Assembly (NCBI RefSeq): GCF_003269065.1
Contig: NZ_QLTA01000035.1
Coordinates: 1 to 55,050 of the forward strand
Length of the DNA stretch: 55,050 nucleotides
DNA from: Paracidovorax anthurii
GTDB lineage: Bacteria; Pseudomonadota; Gammaproteobacteria; Burkholderiales; Burkholderiaceae_C
Direction of reading: 5' to 3'
The stretch's first letter is position 1, and every line of letters starts with the position of its first letter. The translations under genes were made by a program, and so were the position numbers. Under the pieces are notes generated by a model, which saw nothing but the letters and a program-made list of their open reading frames with translations, was not told where the DNA came from and did not search any database. Shown here one piece after another: positions 49,601 through 55,050 of this stretch.

Positions 49601-49733
49601 GCGTGTCGGTCACGTCGGGGAAGGCCTCCACCGACAGGTTCTTGAAGGCGATGACGCCGGCGAGTGCGAACAGCAGCACGCCGAGCACGATGAAGAGCGG
49701 CTGGTGCACCGCGTAGTGGATGAGGCGCTTCAT
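46647..49733 (-). CDS. czcA: heavy-metal efflux RND permease (CzcA/HME family)
   Basis: A 1028-residue RND pump of the heavy-metal efflux group, with twelve expected membrane helices. The N-terminus MKRLIHYAVHQPLFIVLGVLLFALAG is TM1. The HME motif in TM4 reads AMDFGIIVDGAVIVIEN, the CzcA-like form rather than that of CusA, so divalent cations (Co, Zn, Cd, Ni) are more likely substrates than Cu/Ag; this is inference. It takes metal from the periplasm or cytoplasm to the outer-membrane channel using protons. Its start overlaps the adaptor stop by four bases (ATGA). It is the last gene of the CBA operon. Confidence 0.92.
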   Translation of the reverse strand: MKRLIHYAVHQPLFIVLGVLLFALAGVIAFKNLSVEAFPDVTDTQVTVIALFPGRAPEEVEKQVTLPIETALAGLPNSIRVFSHTQFGLSFTVVTYDDAANVNIVRQQVAERLSTVDLPPGVQAEIAPNATPVGEIMRYRLKGDGLTTTDIRTIEDWTVERALRQVPGVADVVAMGGAIKQYEVQPDMDKLRAYKVSFQNLLDVLGRSNANAGGSYVAQGAQQYTIRGLGLLRSAEDIGRIVVASRGGTPVLIRDIAQVRIGAVPQLGVVGQDQDDDIVTGIVVMRKGENPSVVLKGVKDKIAELNARGLPPGVQIVPFYDRTWLMDKTLTTVFHNLVEGALLVSLVLYLFLSNLRASLAVVVVIPLALLSTFMGLKIMGVPANLLSLGAMDFGIIVDGAVIVIENIMHRLAERGENMDERDRRDTIIEAASEVGRPTLFSMLIIIAAHIPIFALQRHEGRIFQPMALSVTTALIGSLIFSLTLVPLLAYWLLRRKLPHGDNRLVTRAKGLYAPLLDWALTRRRTVVVIALAVFGLAMVAASRLGSEFLPELDEGTTWVNFSLSPNVSTAEASRILRMARKALLSVPEVRTTVSKAGQPEDGTDPKTISMAEIFVDLKPEDQWRAGMTREKITEEMGRALAAIPGIDPAFSQPIRDNVLESISQIKGQIVIKLAGDDLVEMKRITEEIAREVKQVQGVARAEIDREGQVPQLLIDIDRDRAARYGLNVSDIQDVIEAALAGKAATNLWEGERKFAVAVRLPSDERTIANLPRTPIATPDGGYVQLGDVAKIRESSGAMNIAREAGRRTTAIGIFIAGRDMGSVVADMKARVEKNVKIPSNYQVNWSGEFENQERAMKRLSVVVPISLLLIFVLLFDAFKSIKMASLILLNVPLALIGGFVALWAFGIPLSVSAAIGFIALSGQAVLNGVVMLSVFQQLQAGGASVVEAVRQGSMQRLRTVLMTALLAMLGLLPMALSHEIGSETQRPLAIVVIGGLVTATMLTLVVLPALYVAWFGPKENTSKAPAVA

Positions 49734-50929
49734 GGAGCCTCTTTCTTCACGGCGCCGTCATCGGCCATGGATTGGAACTGGCGGGCCAGCAGCAGCGCGT
49801 TCTGGCTCACCACGGCCTCGCCGGCCTGCAGGCCCGAGGCCACGATGACCTCGCCCGGGCCTTCCTGCGCCAGCTCGACCTTGCGCGGCGCGAACACGCC
49901 GGACTCGCGGCGCACATAGACCACGTGCTGCGTGCCGTCGAGCACGATGGCGCTGGCGGGCACCACCACGCCGTTCGCGCGGCTCTCCTGCACGCGCGCG
50001 GTGGCCAGCATTTCGGCCTTCAGGCGCCGGTCGGCGTTGGGCACCACGCCGCGCACCTTGATCGTGCGCGTGCCGGGGTCGATGGCGTCGGCCGTGGCCA
50101 TCACCTTGCCGGTGAAGGTGGCGCCGGGGTAGGCGGGCACCTGCAGCGCGAAGGCGTCGCCGGGGCGCAGCGAGGCGAGATCGCTCTCGCGCGCGTCGAT
50201 CTGCACCCAGAGCGACGTGGGGTCGGTCACCACGAAGAGGGCGGAGCCGGACTGGTCGGGCCGCACTTCCTGGCCGGGGTTGAGGTTGCGCTCCACCACC
50301 ACGCCGCTGATGCCGGAGGTGAGCGCGAGCTGCTGGTTCACCGTGGCGCTGCCGCCATAGAGCCGCGTGCGCGCGGCGGCGCGGGCCACCTCGGCATGGG
50401 CGCCGGCGGCGTCGGCCTCGGCCTGCTCCAGGTCCTTGCGGGCCACGATGCCGGCCTCGAACAGCTCGCGCTGGCGCTTGAGCGACTGCTGGGCGAGCGA
50501 CTGCGCGGCCTGCGCCTTGGCGGTGTCGGCCTGGGCCTGCCCGAAATCCGGCGAGGCCAGCAGCGCGAGCGGCGCGCCGGCCTTCACCGACTGGCCCAGG
50601 TCGGCCTGCATGGCGGTCACGCGGCCCGCGAAGGCGGGGTACACGCGCTGCGTGCGCTCCTCGTTCCATACCAGGCGCGCGGGCAGGTCCACGGCCACGT
50701 CCTTGGCGGCGCGCGCCTCGGTGGTGGTCAGCAGCGCGAGCTGCGGGTGGCCCGAGGGAAAGCGCAGCTGGCCCGACTGCAGCACGGGCGGGGCGGGCTC
50801 GGGCGTGGTGGGGGTTTCGGCGGCGGATTTGCCGCAGCCCTGCAGCAGGGCCGCGGCGCCCAGGGCCGCGAGGGCCATCAGGCCGCATGCGGCCTGGCGC
50901 CGCGTGGGGAGGGAGAGGAAGTGCACCAT
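49730..50929 (-). CDS. czcB: RND periplasmic adaptor (CzcB-type membrane fusion protein)
   Basis: A 399-residue membrane fusion protein. An N-terminal signal with lipobox-like LLQGCGKS (about residue 32) suggests lipid anchoring. A barrel-sandwich hybrid domain (AFAGRVTAMQADLGQSVKAGAPLALLASPDFGQAQ), a long alpha-hairpin (about 120-190) and a beta-barrel part (ESDLASLRPGDAFALQVPAYPG) follow. It bridges the pump and the outer-membrane channel. It lacks visible Met- or His-rich metal sites. The stop overlaps czcA. Confidence 0.9.
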   Translation of the reverse strand: MVHFLSLPTRRQAACGLMALAALGAAALLQGCGKSAAETPTTPEPAPPVLQSGQLRFPSGHPQLALLTTTEARAAKDVAVDLPARLVWNEERTQRVYPAFAGRVTAMQADLGQSVKAGAPLALLASPDFGQAQADTAKAQAAQSLAQQSLKRQRELFEAGIVARKDLEQAEADAAGAHAEVARAAARTRLYGGSATVNQQLALTSGISGVVVERNLNPGQEVRPDQSGSALFVVTDPTSLWVQIDARESDLASLRPGDAFALQVPAYPGATFTGKVMATADAIDPGTRTIKVRGVVPNADRRLKAEMLATARVQESRANGVVVPASAIVLDGTQHVVYVRRESGVFAPRKVELAQEGPGEVIVASGLQAGEAVVSQNALLLARQFQSMADDGAVKKEAP

Positions 50930-50985
50930 GGTCGGAAGGTCCGGGGGAGGAATCGGGGGGCGTTCGGAGCGGGCGGGGCCGGCGG

Positions 50986-52359
50986 TCAGGGCATGCCCGT
51001 GAGCACCTGCGGCTGCGTGCGCAGCAGCCAGGCGCCGCGCGCCTTGGCGTAGTCGGCGCGGGCCGAGAGGGCGTCGAGCAGCGTGGCGCGCAGCGTGCGC
51101 TGGGCGTCCAGCAGGTCGGTGAGCGCGATGGCGCCCTTGCGGTAGGCCAGCTCGGCGCTCTCGGCCACCTGGCGCGCGCGGGGCAGCACGCCCTGTTCGT
51201 AGTCGGCGGCGCGGCGGGCGGCGCTCTCCTGCGTCTGGCGCAGGTGCTGCAGGTCCAGCAGCGCGAGGCGGCGGGTGTTGTCCAGCGCGTCCTGCGCCTT
51301 GGCGTATTCGGCCTGGGCGCGGCCGATCTCGCCCTGGTACTGGTAGCCCCACTGCAGCGGGATCTGCACGCGCAGCTCGACCAGCCGGTTGGAGGTGCCG
51401 GGGTAGTGGTCGATGGAGGCGCCCACCGTCCAGTCGGACTTGCGCAGCGCGTTGGCGCCGTCCAGCGCGGCCTGGGCGGCCTGCGCGCGGGCCAGGGCGG
51501 CGCGCACGTCGGCGCGGGATTCGGCCCAGGCCGCCAGCTCGGCGTCGGCTGCCGACGCGCCGGCGGCCACGGTGGGCCAGGGGGTGTCCACGGCCTCCAG
51601 GCGGGCGCCCGTGCTGCCCGTCACCTGGGCCAGCGCCAGCGCGGCGTCGTCGCGTGCCTGTTCGGCCGCGCGGGTGTCGGCCCGGGCGCGGTCGGCCTCG
51701 ATGCGGGTGCGCGCGGCGTCCTGCGCCGACAGGTCGCCGGCTTTCACGCGCCGGTCGGCCAGGCCGGCCACGTCGCCCAGGCTGCGTTCGATGGCAGCGA
51801 CCTCGCGCAGCCGGTCCTGCGCGGCCAGCAGGTCGTAGTAGGCGGCCATCGCGGCCTGCAGCTGCTGCACCTGCACGTCTTCCACGTCGGCATGCGCGGC
51901 GTCGGCCGCGCGCTCGGCGGCCTGGGTGCGCAGCGCGCGCTTGTCGCCGCGCTCCCAGGTCCAGTCGATGCCCACCGACTTGTCGATGCGCTTGCGCGTG
52001 AACACGTTGCCCGCGCCGGGGCCGTGCTGCAGGTCGATGGAGCTGGCCTTGGTGGTCAGCGAGGGCAGGGGGGCGTGGTTGGCGCTGAGCACGTCGGCGC
52101 GGGCGCCGGCCAGGTCCTGGCGGGCCTGCGTGACCTCGCTGTTGTCGCGCGCGGCGGACAGGGCCTGGGCCAGGGTCCAGGCCGCGCCGCGCGCCGCGCC
52201 GGCCGGGCTGGCTGCCGCCGGGGCGGAGGAAGAAGAAGGCGGGGCGGCGGTCTGGGCATGGGCCGGGGGCAGACCGGCGAGGGCGCCGCAGGCCAGCAGA
52301 CCGGCCGCGGCCAGGGAGGCCGGGGCACCGCGAAGGACGGGGAAGGGAATGGGGCGCAT
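50986..52359 (-). CDS. czcC: TolC-family outer-membrane efflux protein (CzcC-type)
   Basis: A 457-residue outer-membrane factor. The signal peptide ends at PPAHAQ (about residue 36), after which two OEP repeats form long coiled-coil helices with many Ala, Gln and Arg residues (for example AERAADAAHADVEDVQVQQLQAAMAAYYDLLAAQDRL). The second repeat has EYAKAQDALDNTRRLALLDLQHLRQ. It is the first gene of the operon, 56 bases before czcB, and is divergent from the two-component genes at 52533. Confidence 0.88.
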   Translation of the reverse strand: MRPIPFPVLRGAPASLAAAGLLACGALAGLPPAHAQTAAPPSSSSAPAAASPAGAARGAAWTLAQALSAARDNSEVTQARQDLAGARADVLSANHAPLPSLTTKASSIDLQHGPGAGNVFTRKRIDKSVGIDWTWERGDKRALRTQAAERAADAAHADVEDVQVQQLQAAMAAYYDLLAAQDRLREVAAIERSLGDVAGLADRRVKAGDLSAQDAARTRIEADRARADTRAAEQARDDAALALAQVTGSTGARLEAVDTPWPTVAAGASAADAELAAWAESRADVRAALARAQAAQAALDGANALRKSDWTVGASIDHYPGTSNRLVELRVQIPLQWGYQYQGEIGRAQAEYAKAQDALDNTRRLALLDLQHLRQTQESAARRAADYEQGVLPRARQVAESAELAYRKGAIALTDLLDAQRTLRATLLDALSARADYAKARGAWLLRTQPQVLTGMP

Positions 52360-52532
52360 GGCGCATTTATAGGCACCGCCGCCTGACCGCTGCCTGACCA
52401 TGGGCCCGCGGCGCTGCGCCCCGAGGGTGGTTTCGGTGCCGTTTCCCGCGCCACAATGCACGCATTCCCCCCGATCCACTGGCGCGGCCCGTGGCGCGGA
52501 GGCCCTTCCACCCCTGTCGCTTCTTCCTGCCC
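52360..52532. promoter_or_regulatory. divergent promoter region between the efflux operon and its two-component system
   Basis: The 173-base gap holds the promoters for czcCBA (minus) and the response regulator gene (plus). TTTATA near 52365 is the only AT-rich patch. No clear direct repeats for an OmpR-type regulator could be recognised by eye. Confidence 0.35.
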
Positions 52533-53240
52533 ATGCGCATCCTCGTAGTCGAAGACGATGCCGTGCTGCGCGGCGTGATGCTGCGCAGTCTGGCCGATGC
52601 CGGCCACCGCGTGGACGCGGCCGCCAGCGTGGCCGAGGCCGGCCATTTCTGGAGCGTGCAGCCCTTCGATGCCGTGCTGCTCGACCTGAACCTGCCGCAG
52701 GACGCGGCCCCGGGCAGCGCGCTGGGCAGCGGCCTGTCGGTGCTGCGCGCGGCGCGGGCGCGCGGCGACCGCACGCCGGTGCTGGTGCTCACCGCGCGCG
52801 ACCGCACCGAGGAGCGCATCGCCGGCCTGGACGCGGGCGCCGACGACTACCTGGGCAAGCCCTTCGACCTGGCCGAGGTGGAGGCCCGGCTGCGCGCCCT
52901 GGTGCGGCGCACGCAGGGCGCCGACGACCGCACCCGCGCGGGCGGCCTGGTGCTGGACCGGCGCGCGCGCCGCTTCACGCTGCAGGACGCGCCCTTCGAG
53001 CTGCCCGCGCGCGAATTCGAGGTGCTGTGGGAGCTGATGACCCCGCCGGGCCGCGTGGTGAGCAAGCGCACGCTCTCGGACAAGCTCTCGGGCTTCGACG
53101 ACACGCTGGGCGACAACGCGCTGGAGGCCTTCATCTCGCGCCTGCGCAAGAAACTGCAGGGCAGCGGCGCGGGCATCCGCACCCTGCGCGGGCTGGGCTA
53201 CATGCTGGAGGCCGGGGCGCCCGGCGAGCCGTCCCCATGA
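52533..53240 (+). CDS. OmpR/PhoB-family response regulator of the efflux operon
   Basis: A 235-residue response regulator. The receiver has the acidic pair VVEDD (residues 5-9), the phospho-acceptor aspartate in VLLDLNLP, a threonine in VLTARD and the lysine in LGKPFD. The winged-helix domain has LPAREFEVLWELMTPPGRVVSKRTLSDKL and DNALEAFISRLRKKL. It is 40% or so similar in style to QseB/CzcR-type regulators. It is coupled to the kinase by an ATGA overlap and divergent from czcCBA, so it probably activates efflux on metal stress. A start 42 bases upstream is possible but less likely. Confidence 0.88.
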   Translation: MRILVVEDDAVLRGVMLRSLADAGHRVDAAASVAEAGHFWSVQPFDAVLLDLNLPQDAAPGSALGSGLSVLRAARARGDRTPVLVLTARDRTEERIAGLDAGADDYLGKPFDLAEVEARLRALVRRTQGADDRTRAGGLVLDRRARRFTLQDAPFELPAREFEVLWELMTPPGRVVSKRTLSDKLSGFDDTLGDNALEAFISRLRKKLQGSGAGIRTLRGLGYMLEAGAPGEPSP

Positions 53241-54721
53241 GCGCCGCCGATCCGCGCGGCCCCGTGCCGCCGCCCGCCGGCCTGCCCGCCGCCGCGCCGC
53301 CCTCGCTGCGCTCGCGCCTGCTGCGCCACGTGCTCGCGCCGCTGGCGCTCACCTGGTTCGCGGGCACGGCGATCTCGGTGCTGGTGGCCAACAGCTTCAC
53401 GCAGCGCGCCTTCGACCGCGCGCTGCTCGACGACGCCTACGCGGTGGCGGCCAACGTGCGGCTCAAGGAGGGCACGCTGGACCTGGCCCTCACCTCGCGC
53501 GAGCTGAAATCGGTGCTCTTCGACCAGGTGGAGACGGTGTATTTCGCCGTGCTGCTGCCCGACGGCTCGCTGCTGGCGGGCAATGCCAGCCTGCCGGCGC
53601 CGCCGCCGCGCGGCGGCGATGCCTACCGCTTCTCCGACATCAGCCACCGCGGCCGCGCCCTGCGCGCCGTGCGCGTGCAGGTCGCCGAGCCCCAGCCCTT
53701 CGAGGTGATCGCCGCCCAGACGGTGCATGCCCGCAGCGCCATGCTGCGCAGCGTGCTGCTGTATTCGGTGGTGCCCCAGGGGCTGCTGCTGCTGGCGCTG
53801 GCCCTCTGGCTGCGGCGCGCCATCCAGGCCGACCTGCAGCCCCTGGCGGCCTTCCAGGCCGCGCTGTCGGGCCGCGATGCGCGCGACCTCGCCCCCGTGC
53901 CGGTGGAGGCCGCCACGCGCGACCTGCAGCGCCTGGGCGGGGCCGTGAACGACCTGCTGGCGCGCGTGGCCCAGGGCGTGCGCGCGCAGCGCGAGTTCGC
54001 CGGCAACGTGGCGCACGAACTGCGCACGCCGCTCGCCGGCATCCGCGCCCTGGCCGCCTACGGCCTGGCCCACAAGGACCCGGCCGTGTGGCATGAACAA
54101 TTGGCCGGCGTGGCTGACAGCGAGGCCCGCGCCAGCCACCTCGTGGACCAGCTCCTGGCCCTGGCGCTGGCCGACGAGGTGCGCGGCGCCATGCCGCGCC
54201 AGCCCGTGGCGCTGGACGAGCTGGCGCGCGACGCCGTGCTGCGCTTCCTGCCGCGCGCCGACGCGGCCGGCGTGGACCTGGGCGCGCGCGGGCTGGAGCA
54301 GCCCATGACCGTGCAGGGCCAGCCCCTGCTCATCGAGGGCGTGCTGGGCAACCTGATCGACAACGCCCTGCGCTACGGCCGCCCCGCCGGGGACGGCCCG
54401 CCGCCGCGCATCACCGTGGAGATCGTGCGCGAGGCCGCCGAAGCCGCCGAGGGCAGCGGCGGCGGTGGCGTGGTGCTGGCGGTGGTGGACAACGGCCCCG
54501 GCATCCCGCAGGCGCAGCGCTCCGACCTGCTGCAGCGCTGGGCCCAGGGCCGCGAGGGCGAACGCCTGGGCCAGGGCGCCGGCCTGGGCCTGGCCATCGT
54601 GGCGCGCTATGCCGAGCTGCTGGGCGCGCGGCTGGTGCTGGGCACGGGGGCGGACGGGCAGGGGCTGCGGGTGGGGCTGGTGCTGGCCGAGGCGGCCGTT
54701 GCCGCAGCCGAGGGGGGCTGA
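53237..54721 (+). CDS. sensor histidine kinase of the efflux operon
   Basis: A 494-residue membrane sensor kinase. There are membrane helices near residues 34-56 and 173-195, enclosing a periplasmic domain of about 120 residues. Then come HAMP-like linker, the H-box VAHELRTPLAGIRAL, N-box GNLIDNALRYGR, G1 VVDNGPGIP and G2 GAGLGLAIV. The N-terminal 25 residues are Pro/Ala-rich. No obvious His/Cys metal cluster is seen in the sensor domain, so the signal is uncertain. It overlaps the response regulator by four bases. Confidence 0.9.
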   Translation: MSAADPRGPVPPPAGLPAAAPPSLRSRLLRHVLAPLALTWFAGTAISVLVANSFTQRAFDRALLDDAYAVAANVRLKEGTLDLALTSRELKSVLFDQVETVYFAVLLPDGSLLAGNASLPAPPPRGGDAYRFSDISHRGRALRAVRVQVAEPQPFEVIAAQTVHARSAMLRSVLLYSVVPQGLLLLALALWLRRAIQADLQPLAAFQAALSGRDARDLAPVPVEAATRDLQRLGGAVNDLLARVAQGVRAQREFAGNVAHELRTPLAGIRALAAYGLAHKDPAVWHEQLAGVADSEARASHLVDQLLALALADEVRGAMPRQPVALDELARDAVLRFLPRADAAGVDLGARGLEQPMTVQGQPLLIEGVLGNLIDNALRYGRPAGDGPPPRITVEIVREAAEAAEGSGGGGVVLAVVDNGPGIPQAQRSDLLQRWAQGREGERLGQGAGLGLAIVARYAELLGARLVLGTGADGQGLRVGLVLAEAAVAAAEGG

Positions 54722-54759
54722 ACGCCCGCGCCGGCTTGCCAGGCCCCCGCGCAGCCTTA

Positions 54760-55050
54760 GAACGTGTTTACGATCTTCTGAGTAGCAGAGCCAGAAACGC
54801 CAAGTGGACGAACTGTAAGCTGGTGTTGAGCCATCGCTCACAGTTCTTCCATAGCCGCCGGTTCTTGTCCAGCCAAGCAAAGCTGCGCTCAACCACCCAG
54901 CGCTTGGGCATGACCTTGAAGGTGTGCAACTCGCTTCTCTTGGCGATCTGCACCGTCACATGCTCACCCAGGATGTCCTTGACGCCTTGCGCGAAGGGCT
55001 CGCCTGTGTAACCGCTGTCCGTCAGCACACTTTGCACCCGCCCCAGCGAG
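54760..55050 (-). mobile_element. IS5-family (IS1031-like) insertion sequence, truncated by the window edge
   Basis: The left end begins GAACGTGTTTACGATCT at 54760, flanked by TTA (54757-54759), a TNA target. The transposase reads inward from the missing end. The terminal 17 bases agree with the MITE ends at 38718 apart from one base and with the solo end at 27653 apart from two. Confidence 0.75.
54768..55050 (-). CDS. IS5-family transposase, C-terminal part
   Basis: The last 94 residues of a DDE transposase, open to the right window edge (the GTG at 55037 is not the true start; frame continues as SLGRVQ). It has VLTDSGYTGEPFAQG with the second catalytic aspartate, VMPKRWVVERSFAWLDKNRRLWKNCER with the catalytic glutamate, and a helical tail. 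The pattern is that of the IS427/IS1031 group. It stops 8 bases inside the IS end, as is common in compact elements. Confidence 0.88.
   Translation of the reverse strand, partial: SLGRVQSVLTDSGYTGEPFAQGVKDILGEHVTVQIAKRSELHTFKVMPKRWVVERSFAWLDKNRRLWKNCERWLNTSLQFVHLAFLALLLRRS

Noticed and set aside
51981-52003. GTGAACACGTT near 52000 resembling the IS/MITE end
   Set aside because: Only about ten bases match and it lies inside the czcC coding sequence with no TNA flank or further similarity.

Overview
The window is 55 kb of very GC-rich DNA (roughly 70% by eye) with ordinary bacterial gene density. It most likely comes from a Comamonadaceae chromosome, of the Acidovorax/Paracidovorax/Delftia type. 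The grounds are a D-threo-3-hydroxyaspartate dehydratase that closely resembles the Delftia enzyme as I remember it, the DUF3297, BPSL0067 and STY0301 families, and interspersed hairpin repeats of a kind I associate with this family. No genome search was possible, so the taxonomy is inference. Both window edges cut through IS5-family insertion sequences of different subgroups.

Layout. 1-0.33 kb: 3' end of an IS1106-like IS. 0.7-6 kb: a YkgJ cysteine-cluster protein, then a probable 3-hydroxyaspartate catabolic module. This has a YheO/DauR-like regulator, an ornithine-cyclodeaminase-superfamily reductase and a PLP L-threo-3-hydroxyaspartate/threonine dehydratase on the minus strand, and a LysR gene divergent from a D-threo-3-hydroxyaspartate dehydratase. 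6-11 kb: a second catabolic operon (3-hydroxyisobutyrate dehydrogenase-like, aldehyde dehydrogenase, DUF3100 membrane protein) divergent from its own LysR. 11-14.3 kb: OsmC, a small two-cluster ferredoxin, homoserine dehydrogenase behind a threonine/isoleucine attenuator, and a second OsmC. 14.4-20.5 kb: DinG-like helicase, secreted HSL-type esterase plus OhrR-like MarR with paired operator sites, an ABC substrate-binding protein and a DEDDh exonuclease. 20.6-27.6 kb: a PtsJ-like MocR regulator, SnoaL/LysR pair, leuA behind a leucine leader peptide, an NlpC/P60 lipoprotein and a DAHP synthase.

27.9-38.7 kb: a 1500-residue GAF/PAS/GGDEF/EAL protein. After it comes a 1.08 kb gene-free region with two copies of a module that looks like a bacterial origin-unwinding region: AT-rich segment, DnaA-trio triplets, GC spacer and DnaA-like boxes at conserved spacings. 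Then pagL, an orphan terminator/possible small RNA, Spy/CpxP-like protein, rdgC, DUF6152, a small membrane protein, an SpmA-SpmB-type fusion and a DUF3297 gene. 38.7-40.1 kb: a 267-bp MITE-like element with 30-bp terminal inverted repeats inserted at the DUF3297 stop codon, then a BPSL0067/STY0301 pair (candidate amidase effector with partner).

40.6-55 kb: copper homeostasis (CueR, CopZ, divergent CopA with two CueR-type operators), a methyl-accepting chemotaxis protein, an unknown two-gene unit, a CzcCBA-type heavy-metal RND efflux operon divergent from its two-component system, and the end of an IS5-family (IS1031-like) element. The terminal sequence of this last IS matches the MITE ends and a solo end at the aroG stop codon.

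Functional themes are amino-acid biosynthesis controlled by translated leaders, hydroxy-amino-acid catabolism, peroxide and metal stress, and mobile-element activity targeting stop codons.
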